The notes under the pieces were generated by a model. The model did not search any database and was not told where the DNA came from. It worked only from the letters and a program-made list of their open reading frames with translations. This document shows positions 25,377 to 34,805 of a stretch of DNA of 64,000 bases, piece by piece. Source of the stretch: Dehalobacterium formicoaceticum. Lineage in GTDB: Bacteria > Bacillota > Dehalobacteriia > Dehalobacteriales > Dehalobacteriaceae. The DNA lies in contig NZ_CP022121.1 of assembly GCF_002224645.1 (NCBI RefSeq), forward strand, positions 372,001-436,000, written 5' to 3'. Each line of letters begins with the position of its first letter. Position 1 is the first letter of the stretch. The position numbers and the translations under genes were made by a program.

Positions 25377-26528
25377 ATGAAACCAAGCATCTATCTGGAT
25401 AATGCAGCCACATCATGGCCTAAACCAGAAATAGTTTATCAAACCATGGACAACTACCATCGAAATATTGGCGCCAACCCCGGCCGGGGGAGCAGCAGTA
25501 AAACCTTCGCCGCCGGAGGTGTTCTTTTAGATACCCGGGAGGCACTGGCCCGGCTCTTTCATCTTTCTGATATCTCCCGCATCGTCTTCACCAAAAATAT
25601 CACTGAGGCCATTAACACCGTGCTGAAAGGGTATCTCGATCCCGGTGATCATATTATTATCAGTTCTATGGAGCACAACGCCGTGACCCGTCCTTTAAGT
25701 GTGCTAAAAAGAAGCGGAGTGGAGGTCACTGTCGTTGAATGTGCTCCGGATGGCAGTCTGTATCCCCCGGATATCGAAAAAGCCTGGCAAAAAAACACCA
25801 GGATGGTTGCTCTCACTTCTGCTTCCAATGTCACCGGTACCATAATGCCCATTAAAGAAGTAGGATCTATCTGCCGGGAGAGAAACGCCGTATTTTTGCT
25901 GGATTCTGCCCAAAGTGCCGGAATCCTTCCCATTGATGTGGAGGAAGAAAACATTGATATCTTAACCTTTACCGGACATAAAGGTTTATTTGGTCCTCAG
26001 GGCACGGGTGGATTCTACCTTCGGCCTGGTTTGGAAATCCGTTCCTTGATCGAAGGAGGGACCGGCTCTTTATCCGAGACTATTATCCAACCGGAGTTTC
26101 TCCCGGATAAATTTGAAAGCGGCACCCTCAATACCCCTGGGATTGCCGGTTTAGGGGCAGGTGTTGGTTTTATTCTGGAGACAGGCTTATCCACTATCCG
26201 CCAACATGAATTGCCGCTTATGAATTTGCTCATGGACGGATTAAGTGAGATTTCCGGTCTTACCCTCTATGGGCCTAAAGACAGCCATAAAAAAACCTCC
26301 GTCTTATCCCTCAATCTGGCCGGGATGGAGTGCGGCGAACTCAGCTTCGCTTTGGACGAGAGATTTGGCATCATCACCCGTTCCGGACTTCATTGTGCCC
26401 CTCTGGCCCATAAAACCATCGGCACCCTGCAGCAGGGAACCTGCCGGGTAAGTCTAGGTTATTTTACCACTCAGGAAGAGATCACTTTTTTCCTGGATGC
26501 CATGAGGAAACTGAGTACTGAAATATAG
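25377..26528 (+). CDS. Cysteine desulfurase-family PLP enzyme
   Basis: The 383-residue class V aminotransferase has IYLDNAATSWPKPE at the N-terminus, GANPGRGSSSKTF, SSMEHNAVTRPL, LLDSAQSAG, the TGHKGLFGPQGTGG lysine motif and SGLHCAP with the catalytic cysteine loop. The pattern fits the EF2568-type branch (TIGR01977), often found near selenium or molybdenum-hydroxylase genes, rather than the main IscS or SufS. It would release sulfur or selenium from cysteine or selenocysteine. AGGAGGG precedes the ATG. It stands alone, with a strong terminator. Confidence 0.88.
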   Translation: MKPSIYLDNAATSWPKPEIVYQTMDNYHRNIGANPGRGSSSKTFAAGGVLLDTREALARLFHLSDISRIVFTKNITEAINTVLKGYLDPGDHIIISSMEHNAVTRPLSVLKRSGVEVTVVECAPDGSLYPPDIEKAWQKNTRMVALTSASNVTGTIMPIKEVGSICRERNAVFLLDSAQSAGILPIDVEEENIDILTFTGHKGLFGPQGTGGFYLRPGLEIRSLIEGGTGSLSETIIQPEFLPDKFESGTLNTPGIAGLGAGVGFILETGLSTIRQHELPLMNLLMDGLSEISGLTLYGPKDSHKKTSVLSLNLAGMECGELSFALDERFGIITRSGLHCAPLAHKTIGTLQQGTCRVSLGYFTTQEEITFFLDAMRKLSTEI

Positions 26529-26534
26529 AGATAC

Positions 26535-26560
26535 AAAAAAGCGGCTCACGCCGCTTTTTT
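26535..26560. terminator. Bidirectional terminator between the desulfurase and nrfA
   Basis: AAAAAAGCGGC, loop TCAC, GCCGCTTTTTT. It serves two convergent genes. Confidence 0.9.
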
Positions 26561-26585
26561 GTCCTTTTAGAAAGATGAAGCTATA

Positions 26586-27839
26586 CTATCTTGCGTCCTT
26601 GGCAAATTGAATGGCTTGATGCGCATAATCAATGGCCTTGCCTAAGTTATTCATGGTATCCGTGGGATTATGAAAACCGTAACCATTGGTTACCATCACG
26701 TAATCCAAATACCAGAATCCTTTACGCAATGTCTCATCTGCTTGCTGCAGAAGTTCGGCATTGACGCCGGGGGTTGCCCGGGCAATTTTAATTTCATCAA
26801 TGGCCTTCACTACTGTATTTCCAGCTCGATCTTGAGTTTCCTTCGTCTTTTGTTGGGTATCTTCTACCCGTGACTTCAGCCAGTCGCTGCCTTCCCGATG
26901 ACAGACCATGCAACTTTCCTCAATATTATTGAGGGGGCTGGTCCAATTATGGGAAGTGACCTTGGTATTACCCATTTTTTGATAAGGCATATGACAGTCG
27001 GCACAGGCAAGCCCTGCGGTCTGATGGGTGCTGCCCATAAAGGTTTCATATTCAGCATGGCGCGCCTTGATCAAGGGCGTACCGGAATCAGGATGAGTCC
27101 ATTCGACAAACCCATCCTCATCATAATAGGCGAGAATCTCATCCGCCTTTACCCCTTTATCCCAAGGGAAGGTAACCTTCTTGGTATCCTTTTCAAAATA
27201 ATAAGTCACATGACATTGGGCACATACCAAACTGCGCATCTCTTGTTGACTTGCTTCTGTAATATCTTTCCCCTGTCGGGCATAAGCTTCGATCAAAGCC
27301 GGCCGGGTAATGGTTAATTCCATAGTTTTCGGATCGTGACAATCCAAACAAGCAATGGGATGCTCCAGCTGATCATTGATTTCTTTAAAATCCATCAAAT
27401 AATACTGATCCCCGTATTTATCTATGATTTCCGGAATCTGAGAAGACTTGCAGGTATTGCAGGCCGCCCCTGTTTTATAGCGCTGGGGTGCAATAGCGCG
27501 AATATCCTCCAGGGTATAAACATGCCCCCGGGGTTCATTGAACTCCACGGCAAAACCCAACCCGGCATAGATTTTTTGCATATAAGGTTTGGTTTCAAAA
27601 TGAGAAGGTTTTTCCGTGTTTTCAAAATTCTCTAAATAGGTCTGGTATGTGAGGGGGTAATACTGACCCCATACCGCCGGGTCTGCTTCCCTGGCCCCAA
27701 TTTCCCCCACGGTTTCCCTTTGCAGTTCCTTATTATTAAAGAAAAAGGAAGATATGCCAAAGGTGATCAGTATTAATAAAATTGCTCCTGCAAAGATCAC
27801 AAGTCCCAAATATTTTCCTGATAAATATTTATTAGCCAA
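26586..27839 (-). CDS. nrfA: Ammonia-forming cytochrome c nitrite reductase
   Basis: The 417-residue protein has an N-terminal membrane anchor or uncleaved signal (LGLVIFAGAILLILITFGIS). It has five heme motifs: CNTCK, the lysine-ligated active-site heme, then CLDCH, CAQCH, CADCH and CMVCH. NrfA reduces nitrite to ammonium with six electrons on the outer face of the membrane. It can also reduce NO and hydroxylamine. The start is TTG behind AAAGGAGG. It lies 19 bp downstream of nrfH. Confidence 0.97.
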   Translation of the reverse strand: MANKYLSGKYLGLVIFAGAILLILITFGISSFFFNNKELQRETVGEIGAREADPAVWGQYYPLTYQTYLENFENTEKPSHFETKPYMQKIYAGLGFAVEFNEPRGHVYTLEDIRAIAPQRYKTGAACNTCKSSQIPEIIDKYGDQYYLMDFKEINDQLEHPIACLDCHDPKTMELTITRPALIEAYARQGKDITEASQQEMRSLVCAQCHVTYYFEKDTKKVTFPWDKGVKADEILAYYDEDGFVEWTHPDSGTPLIKARHAEYETFMGSTHQTAGLACADCHMPYQKMGNTKVTSHNWTSPLNNIEESCMVCHREGSDWLKSRVEDTQQKTKETQDRAGNTVVKAIDEIKIARATPGVNAELLQQADETLRKGFWYLDYVMVTNGYGFHNPTDTMNNLGKAIDYAHQAIQFAKDAR

Positions 27840-27858
27840 AAGTATTTGCCCTCCTTTG

Positions 27859-28287
27859 TCATTTCATGTGAGGAGTACTGCGGTGACAATCAAAACAGTA
27901 CTTGCCTCCGTCTTCGCTGGTATCCCCAATATCTCCAAGAAAATCCTCGTGGCAACGCAGACAATTTTCCTGAATAATATCCTTGGCCATGGGCGATGCC
28001 TGGATATGATATGGATCTTTGTCAAAGACAACACCGATCAAATCTTTCGTTCCCGTATAAGCCTTATAAGTCGCCCCGGGAACCAGGCTATGGGGAATAT
28101 GGCAATTCCCGCAATTAGTCACATCACGGTGGGCAGAATGCATATAGGTTTCCAACTGCCCATCCATGACATGGCATCCGCCGCAAAACTCCGGTTCATC
28201 AAGTCCCAGAATCGGCAGTTTTGTGAGCAAAATCAACCCAAAACCTACAACCAGAATTCCTAAAACCATCCCTATTTTTTTCTTCAT
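27859..28287 (-). CDS. nrfH: Membrane-anchored tetraheme quinol dehydrogenase NrfH
   Basis: The 142-residue protein has one N-terminal membrane helix (IGMVLGILVVGFGLILLT) and four heme motifs: CGGCH, CGNCH, CLRCH and CFDCH. NrfH takes electrons from menaquinol and hands them to NrfA. The nrfH-nrfA order with no maturation genes is the simple Gram-positive and deltaproteobacterial form. Cytochrome c maturation genes must lie outside this window. Confidence 0.96.
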   Translation of the reverse strand: MKKKIGMVLGILVVGFGLILLTKLPILGLDEPEFCGGCHVMDGQLETYMHSAHRDVTNCGNCHIPHSLVPGATYKAYTGTKDLIGVVFDKDPYHIQASPMAKDIIQENCLRCHEDFLGDIGDTSEDGGKYCFDCHRSTPHMK

Positions 28288-28473
28288 TATCCCCTAAACC
28301 CTCCCCCCTTCTGATAAGCAAAGTTCTATGTATGTCATAACCTCATATTTCGACATTCCTTCTTTTTTCCCTTCTACAAAAATCCAGATATTTTCCCTCA
28401 TCCCCCAAAAGTTCTGCTATAATAATGATAGCCTTAAGGAAACAATAGCCTGGGGTTTCAGGGAGGGATAATA

Positions 28474-30606
28474 ATGATACTGTGTATTGCAGAAAAACCA
28501 AGTGTTGCGCGGGAATTGGCCAAAGTGATTGCCCCTGCCGCCCGAAAAAACAGCGCGGGCTTTTTGGAAGGAAACGGTGTTGTTTTCGCCCATGCCCGGG
28601 GGCATTTATGTGCCTTGAAAACCCCTGCCCAAATAGATGTAAAATATAAGCGCTGGTCTTATGACCATCTCCCGCTCCTGCCTGCCACCATTCCCCTGAC
28701 CATTCGGGAAGGCTGCAGCAAGGAATTCAATTTTCTGAAAAAAATGCTGAAAGACACCAACCTTTTCGACTCCGTCGTCTGTGCCACTGATGCGGGACGG
28801 GAAGGTCAATATATCTTCGATCTGATTTATCAGCATGCCGGGAGCAAGCTCCCGGTGAAACGCCTCTGGCTATCTGCTTTTACCGAAGACAGCATTAAAA
28901 AAGCCTGGTCTAATATGAAGGACGGAAGCAATTATCAGGGGTTAAGCCGCGCCGCAAAACTGAGAAGTTATGCTGACTGGTATGTAGGAATGAATGCCTC
29001 ACCAGCTGTGAGCCTGGCAGCAGGACCTACCATTAACGTGGGACGGGTAATGACACCCACCTTAAAACTAATTGTCGATCGCACCTTGGAAAATGAAAAT
29101 TTTGTCCCCGAAACCTACTATCAAATTATGGCAGAATTCGGCCATCTTTATCAAGGAACTCTTTTGATTGAGAAGGGTGATGTTTTTTATACAACCAAAA
29201 ACATCCAAGAAGCCCGTGAAATCATTGATAAAGTTAAAACCGGTCAAGGCAAAATTATTAAAATAAAAAAGGAACGACAAAAAGAAACCCCGCCCCGGCT
29301 CTTTAACCTGGGTGATTTACAGGTTGCCGCGGCCAAGGCTCTGGGTTTTACTGCTCAAAAAACCCTGGATTTGGCTCAAAAACTCTACGAAACTCATAAA
29401 TGTCTATCTTACCCCCGGACCAATTCCCGGCATATTGATGAAGCCATGGTGGGAGAACTGCCCCTCATGATCCGTGCCGTTAGCCATCTGGAGAAAGTAG
29501 GCCTGATCGCCCAGGAAATTTTGGCCAACCCCCTGCCCAAACTTAATAAAAATTATGTGGACAGTACCAAGGTCACGGACCACCATTGTCTTCTGCCCAC
29601 AGCAACACCGGCCAAATGGGGCAAGTTATCCGGTGATGAAAAGGCCCTCTTTTTATTAGTAGTAAAACGTTTCCTGGCTGTTTTCTTTCCGGCAGCGGAA
29701 TATGATAAAACTACCGTCTTGACTCAGATTATAGAAGCCCCAGAACACATCTTTCGTACCACCGGACGGCAAGTGGTGAAAATAGGTTGGAAAGTGGTTT
29801 ACGGGGTAGATCAATCCGGTGAAGAACATGAAGAAAAACAAGGCGTGCTGCCTCCTTTGACAGAAGGTGAAACCCGCCCTGTGACCAAAGCTGAAGCGGA
29901 AGAAAAACAAACGAAGCCCCGACCTCTTTATGATGATGGCACAATGATTAAAGCCATGCAAAATGTCTCCAAAGAATTGGAAGATGACCTCAAAAAACAG
30001 TTAAAAACCTTGGAACTTGGTACAGAAGCCACCCGGGCGGCCATTATTGAAAAATTGATTAAAATCAAAATGGTGGAACGAAGAGGAAAAGGGAAAATTA
30101 AGACTCTGGTGGCTACCCCTTTTGGTATTGATGCCATCGATGCCATTTGTGATGAAAGATTAAAAAGCCCCATGCTCACAGCAGAATGGGAAATGAAATT
30201 AGCTGAAATTGAGTCGGGCAATCTGACTGATGAAGCTTTTATGGCTGAACTCAGCCAATATATTCATGAAATGATCGAAACGCTCAAAGCCACCCCGGTG
30301 CGACTGATAAAAAATTCAGGAAAAACAGTGGCCAGCAAAGCAGAAAAAACCATAGGTACCTGCCCTTTTTGCGGCCATCCTGTTATTGAATCCCCCAAAG
30401 CCTTTGGTTGTGCTAATTGGAGAAACGGCTGCAAATTTACCGTTTGGAAAACAATTGCCGGTAAACCAATTCCGGAAGAAGCCGTAGAAAAACTAATTGT
30501 CCAGGGAAGAACAGAAAAAATGACCGGTTTTAAATCAAAGGCAGGAAAACCATTTTCCGCAGCACTTGTCGTCAAAAAGGATCATACCATCGGCTTTGAA
30601 TTTTAA
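28474..30606 (+). CDS. topB: DNA topoisomerase III
   Basis: The 710-residue type IA topoisomerase opens with the Toprim strand MILCIAEKPSVARELAKVI. ATDAGREGQYIFDLI carries the metal-binding acidic residues, and CLSYPRTNSRHI holds the catalytic tyrosine. A C-terminal zinc ribbon (CPFCGHP, then FGCANWRNGCKF) and a short basic tail follow. It decatenates or relaxes single-stranded DNA segments, usually with a RecQ-type helicase. A TATAAT near 28417 and GGGAGGG before the ATG fit a single-gene unit divergent from nrfH. Confidence 0.95.
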   Translation: MILCIAEKPSVARELAKVIAPAARKNSAGFLEGNGVVFAHARGHLCALKTPAQIDVKYKRWSYDHLPLLPATIPLTIREGCSKEFNFLKKMLKDTNLFDSVVCATDAGREGQYIFDLIYQHAGSKLPVKRLWLSAFTEDSIKKAWSNMKDGSNYQGLSRAAKLRSYADWYVGMNASPAVSLAAGPTINVGRVMTPTLKLIVDRTLENENFVPETYYQIMAEFGHLYQGTLLIEKGDVFYTTKNIQEAREIIDKVKTGQGKIIKIKKERQKETPPRLFNLGDLQVAAAKALGFTAQKTLDLAQKLYETHKCLSYPRTNSRHIDEAMVGELPLMIRAVSHLEKVGLIAQEILANPLPKLNKNYVDSTKVTDHHCLLPTATPAKWGKLSGDEKALFLLVVKRFLAVFFPAAEYDKTTVLTQIIEAPEHIFRTTGRQVVKIGWKVVYGVDQSGEEHEEKQGVLPPLTEGETRPVTKAEAEEKQTKPRPLYDDGTMIKAMQNVSKELEDDLKKQLKTLELGTEATRAAIIEKLIKIKMVERRGKGKIKTLVATPFGIDAIDAICDERLKSPMLTAEWEMKLAEIESGNLTDEAFMAELSQYIHEMIETLKATPVRLIKNSGKTVASKAEKTIGTCPFCGHPVIESPKAFGCANWRNGCKFTVWKTIAGKPIPEEAVEKLIVQGRTEKMTGFKSKAGKPFSAALVVKKDHTIGFEF

Positions 30607-30614
30607 AGAAAACT

Positions 30615-30717
30615 CGGCTTACGCCAAGCCGAAGGCTTAGGGGAAACCTAGCTGACTTATACTTTCTGAAAGTATAAAAAAGGGTGCATTTGTCCCAAAG
30701 GACAATGCACCTTTTTT
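30615..30717. terminator. Cluster of three small hairpins plus a bidirectional terminator
   Basis: Between convergent topB and the YcdB gene there are hairpins at 30615-30631 (CGGCTT/AAGCCG), 30635-30652 (GCTTAGG/CCTAGC with a GGAAA loop) and 30658-30676 (TATACTTTC/GAAAGTATA). A strong terminator stem at 30677-30717 with A6 and T6 flanks follows. The last is a clear terminator; the role of the first three is unknown. Confidence 0.75.
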
Positions 30718-30751
30718 CCTATATCCGATAGCTATCTTACATCCCTGTCTC

Positions 30752-32869
30752 TTATTTTTCTAATCTCAAATATCGTATCAAAGCAACGCATACTTCCCCT
30801 TTTTTCATCTCTCTTTGGGGTAGAAATGATGTACCTTCTCCCTTCATAATACCCAATCCATCCATAATGGCCACGTAACCCTGATATCCTTGGGAAATAC
30901 TTGCCTTATCCTGAAAAGGAATTTGATAAATACTTAACCGGGCAATTTTATCGCCTACAATCGTACGGGTGATAAATTTAGCCACTTCTTCCCGGGTCAG
31001 GGAGGCCTGGGGTTTGATCTCAGCTTCTGTAATTAATCCCGATTGTTTGGCTTGCTGATAATAATTATCATACCAATTGCCGGATGTGGCATCAGAGAGA
31101 TAACTGTTAGCGGATTTTACCAAGACCTTGATCAATTCTGCCTGAGTCATCGAAGCATTAGGTTGGAAAAGACCGTTTTCGTAATGCAATAAACTCATTT
31201 GATTCAGGGTATTGATCTCATTTTCTGCCCAATGCCCTTTGATGTCCGTAATCTCTCCGGCCTTTTTGTCTTGCAGAGGTTCTCCGTTGTAATCCAGCAT
31301 TTGTCCGGTGACGGCGTCATAGCGATAGCTTTCCAAAACTGCCAACTTATAAACTAAACGTAATTTTTGATCCTGGTCCTTGGAATAAACCAGGGTCATG
31401 GGGTTTTCCGTCAAATTTTTAGCGGTAAAGGCACCTTTCTCGATGACATTATCTACAGATGGGAAATTTAGATCTAAAAAGCGGATCCGGAAACTGGTAA
31501 TTTCCCCGGTATAACTATTCACTGATGCATAAACAAGATTTTGCGTAAAAGGAATCTCATTTACCAGCCGTTCATATTGGAAGAAATAACTTGGTTGGTT
31601 ATTCTCATCGCTCATCCCCATAGGGCGCACAAAATATTCCGGTTGAGGGCGCAGATTGCCAACTGTCTCAGGATAGTTAGCCTTTAAAAACTCCTGGACG
31701 ATTTTTTCGGCATCAGCTTTGGTCTTGATTTTTAAATCTTTCTGCGTCCCTTGATTGCTGTAAGGATATTGATCTTCGTTCTTATCAAAGGCCAATACCT
31801 TCCCTGTCTTGGCGTCGATTTCAACGCTGGCCCAGCCATAGCGATCCTTTGCTTCCAGACTCCATTGGAAGGACCAGATGCGCAGTTCAGGGAATTCCCA
31901 GTCCTTATTTAAATTGGAGGAATTTAATTTATAATTCTCAGGAACCGTAATCGCTTTGGTGGCAATTTCAAAAGCACGTTCCCGGGAGATCAAGCCTTTC
32001 AATTGATCCGCTTCCTGTTGCTCATACGGCTCGAGAGGAGATGAAGGGCTATTTTCCATCCCTCCCATGCCCCCCATGCCTTTATCGTCAGCGTACGGGC
32101 CATAATAGGAATCGGTAATTATTTCTCCTGTCATGGCATCAACGGCTATTTGATAAGGGTTATTAATTTCATAGATGGTCTTTATGGGCTTGGATCTGGG
32201 TTTAAAGTATTTTAATTCAAAACCAAGCTTTTCGGTAAAGATTTTTTCTGCATCTGCAAGACTTAACTTTGCCGTTTGCCCAGGAACATCAATCTTTTCC
32301 CAATTCACATAAAAGCTGCGTACTTCCCCCGTCTGCCCGTTTACCTCCACATTGATGTTATTCATGGGATATTCAATCCCCTTGATGGTACGCACGAATT
32401 GATAGTAATGAAAAACAGGACCCCCATAATAAGAACCATTATTGGGTTTTAAAACAATCTCATTAGCTTTAGAGGGTGCAACCTTTTTGATGAAATTACG
32501 GGCTATTTTTTCCCCTTCCTGGCGGGAAACTTTGGGAATGCTGCTGAATTTGCCGGAATAATCATTGGGATTATAATAAGTAAAGCCTGCTATTTCACCG
32601 GAAACAGCATTAACCCGCACATTCAGCTCCCCTCCTCCTCCCTGCTCCGTATACCAACGCAATGACCAGATATTGTCATTTTCATTTTGCTCATAGGTGG
32701 AATCAAACTGATCCAGATCTTTGGTTAATGGGAATAAATCCTTGGCAATTTTGATCGCCTGTTCAACGGTCATCAATTGTCCATCGGTTCCCGAGGCAGC
32801 AAAAACAGTTGCGGGAAAGATACCAAAAAGCAGTAATAGGGTAATTAATATTGATGAAATTCTTTTCAT
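30752..32869 (-). CDS. Exported YcdB/YcdC-repeat protein with SLH domains
   Basis: This 705-residue protein has a classic signal peptide, cleaved near ATVFA-ASG. Residues from about 30 to 520 hold four PepSY/YcdB-like repeats, marked by phrases such as VNAVSGEIAGFTYYNP, VNGQTGEVRSFYVNW, VDAMTGEIITDSY and IDAKTGKVLAFDKNE. The C-terminus has S-layer homology units (ITDIKGHWAENEINTL and a final one ending in VALIRYL) that would hold it to cell-wall polymer. Such proteins are surface-bound and may restrain proteases, but this one is uncharacterised. GGAGGGG precedes the ATG. Confidence 0.85.
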   Translation of the reverse strand: MKRISSILITLLLLFGIFPATVFAASGTDGQLMTVEQAIKIAKDLFPLTKDLDQFDSTYEQNENDNIWSLRWYTEQGGGGELNVRVNAVSGEIAGFTYYNPNDYSGKFSSIPKVSRQEGEKIARNFIKKVAPSKANEIVLKPNNGSYYGGPVFHYYQFVRTIKGIEYPMNNINVEVNGQTGEVRSFYVNWEKIDVPGQTAKLSLADAEKIFTEKLGFELKYFKPRSKPIKTIYEINNPYQIAVDAMTGEIITDSYYGPYADDKGMGGMGGMENSPSSPLEPYEQQEADQLKGLISRERAFEIATKAITVPENYKLNSSNLNKDWEFPELRIWSFQWSLEAKDRYGWASVEIDAKTGKVLAFDKNEDQYPYSNQGTQKDLKIKTKADAEKIVQEFLKANYPETVGNLRPQPEYFVRPMGMSDENNQPSYFFQYERLVNEIPFTQNLVYASVNSYTGEITSFRIRFLDLNFPSVDNVIEKGAFTAKNLTENPMTLVYSKDQDQKLRLVYKLAVLESYRYDAVTGQMLDYNGEPLQDKKAGEITDIKGHWAENEINTLNQMSLLHYENGLFQPNASMTQAELIKVLVKSANSYLSDATSGNWYDNYYQQAKQSGLITEAEIKPQASLTREEVAKFITRTIVGDKIARLSIYQIPFQDKASISQGYQGYVAIMDGLGIMKGEGTSFLPQREMKKGEVCVALIRYLRLEK

Positions 32870-33021
32870 GGTGGTTCCCCTCCTTTATTTATTTAGTATT
32901 ATATAGACGGAAAAACTCTGTTGAAAGTTTCCGAGCTATATCTATTTATATGTTTTTTTATTTATGTCATGACTTCCTGGATTATCCTTATCTAATCCAT
33001 GCCAAAATAAATATTGAATTT

Positions 33022-33070
33022 AAAAGCTGATCCATTTAAAATGCAGCCTTTAATGGATGGATCAGCTTTT
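33022..33070. terminator. Terminator downstream of the rubredoxin gene
   Basis: AAAAGCTGATCCAT pairs with ATGGATCAGCTTTT, a 14-bp stem with A/T tracts on both sides. Confidence 0.85.
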
Positions 33071-33078
33071 ATTAATCT

Positions 33079-33267
33079 TTAGTCCCAATTACATGCTTTA
33101 AATTGTTTCTTACCGGCACCGCATAAAGGACATTTGTAATTCTCCGGCAAATCTTCAAAGGAACATCCTTTTTCCACTTTATTCTTTTTACAGCCTCTTT
33201 CCGGGTCGTAAATATACCCGCAATTGGGCATTTGACATTGCCATTGTTTTTGTTTCTGTTCACTCAT
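33079..33267 (-). CDS. Rubredoxin with CX4C first motif
   Basis: The 62-residue protein starts at ATG 33267 behind GGGAGGG. The core is WQCQMPNCGYIYDPERG, then CSFEDLPENYKCPLCGAGKK. This is a rubredoxin fold in which the first iron-binding pair is spaced CX4C instead of CX2C, while the second is normal CxxC. CX4C rubredoxins are known, for example Rd-2 of Desulfovibrio desulfuricans. Two extra cysteines are present, one before FEDLP and one in KACNWD. It is probably a one-electron carrier in oxygen or NO defence; the partner is not adjacent. Confidence 0.88.
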   Translation of the reverse strand: MSEQKQKQWQCQMPNCGYIYDPERGCKKNKVEKGCSFEDLPENYKCPLCGAGKKQFKACNWD

Positions 33268-33464
33268 TTTTATCCCTCCCATGATTCTATGATCACAACT
33301 TTTCTTTATCTCATTTTTGCATAACCTAAGGGTATTTACAACTATACAATTGCCTCAATCCCAATTTATTTAAGTAAAACAATTGCAATTCGGCAGGATA
33401 TTTCTTGCAAAGACAGAAATGATAAATAATATTTAATATTTCTTTTTAGAAGAGAGGGAACAAG

Positions 33465-34643
33465 ATGCTGGGTTTGGCCTTAGAAGGAGGCGGGGCTAAA
33501 GGCGCCTTCCATTTTGGTGTGGTCAAAGCGTTTCTTGAGGAAGGGTATCAATTTGACGGCATTACCGGAACATCTATTGGGGCATTGAATGGAGCAATTA
33601 TCGCCCAGGGAGATTTTGAAACGGGGTATCAAATATGGGAGAATATCGATAATTCCCTTTTATTTGACCTGGAAAAAACCTGGTTGGATAAAATCGCCCA
33701 GCGCCAAATTGATAAAGAGACTATTTTTCACCTGACCGCCAAAATAAAAGAATTAATCACCAATAAAGGAATCGATACCGGCAAAATGAAAGAATTGATG
33801 GAAAGCATTCTTGACGAAGACAAATTAAGGAATTCCCCCATTGATTTTGGGCTGGTGACAGTATCCCTCTCTGATATGAAGCCTTTGGAGCTTTATAAGG
33901 AAGACATCCCCCAGGGGCAGATGATGGAGTATCTTATGGCTAGCGCCGGTTTTCCCGGTTTCAAATTGGAGCGCATCGAAGGCAAGTATTTTCTGGACGG
34001 CGGCTTCTATGACAACTGTCCGATCAATCTCCTGGCCAGGAAAGGGTATCAAGAGATTGTTGCCGTCAGAACCTTAAGTATCGGAATCGTCCAGGATATT
34101 AAATTTCCCAATGTAAAATTAATTACAGTTAAGCCTTCCGAAGACCTAGGCAGTATTCTAAATTTTGATAACAATATGATTCAGCGAAATTTAACGATGG
34201 GCTATTTTGATGCCCTGCGTGTTATCAAAGGTTTAAAAGGTAAGAAGTATTACATCCAGCCTATTGAAGAGGATTTCTTTATTCATGCTCTATATCTGAT
34301 CCCGGATGCAGATATTAAAGACTTAGGTGCATCTTTAGGCCTGAAAGAAATGACTCCTAAGCGCATGCTGTTTGAAAAAATGATACCTCTTTTGGCCAGG
34401 AATTTAGGGCTTACATCCTTAGCATCTTATCAGGATATTATTATCGGTGTCTTTGAGGATTTAGCCGCAAACGGGGAGGTAGAAAGGTTTAAAATTTATT
34501 CCTTTGATCAATTCCTTACCGAGATAAGGAAAATCTTAACGAATTCCAGGAATCAAAAATCCGCCAGGGTGCCATCCCAAAAACAGGCAAACCTTCTGGC
34601 CGGCCAAGTAATTTTTAATAGTATTAATCAACTGCGCCCTTGA
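33465..34643 (+). CDS. Patatin-like phospholipase family protein
   Basis: The 392-residue protein has LALEGGGAKGAFHFGVV (oxyanion loop), GTSIGALNGA with the nucleophile serine in GxSxG, and FLDGGFYDN with the catalytic aspartate. These form the Ser-Asp dyad of patatins. The C-terminal 150 residues are a helical extension without known motifs. There is no signal peptide, so it should act in the cytoplasm on lipids or lysolipids. GAGAGGGAA precedes the ATG. No operon partner is evident. Confidence 0.88.
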   Translation: MLGLALEGGGAKGAFHFGVVKAFLEEGYQFDGITGTSIGALNGAIIAQGDFETGYQIWENIDNSLLFDLEKTWLDKIAQRQIDKETIFHLTAKIKELITNKGIDTGKMKELMESILDEDKLRNSPIDFGLVTVSLSDMKPLELYKEDIPQGQMMEYLMASAGFPGFKLERIEGKYFLDGGFYDNCPINLLARKGYQEIVAVRTLSIGIVQDIKFPNVKLITVKPSEDLGSILNFDNNMIQRNLTMGYFDALRVIKGLKGKKYYIQPIEEDFFIHALYLIPDADIKDLGASLGLKEMTPKRMLFEKMIPLLARNLGLTSLASYQDIIIGVFEDLAANGEVERFKIYSFDQFLTEIRKILTNSRNQKSARVPSQKQANLLAGQVIFNSINQLRP

Positions 34644-34805
34644 CACTCCTATGGCTAAAGCCGATGGAATTCTTGGGTGATAAAACACCAATTCATTTCT
34701 GATAGGCGAGTATGACCCCAAGCTGAGGTTATGCCATTAATTTGATGAGAAATAATAAATACACTAATTGAAAAAATATGAAAAACAAGTGGAGGATCAA
34801 CTATC

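Noticed and set aside
30611-30676. Possible riboswitch in the hairpin cluster after topB
   Set aside because: It lies between the 3' ends of two convergent genes, so there is no downstream gene to control, and no known riboswitch core was recognised.
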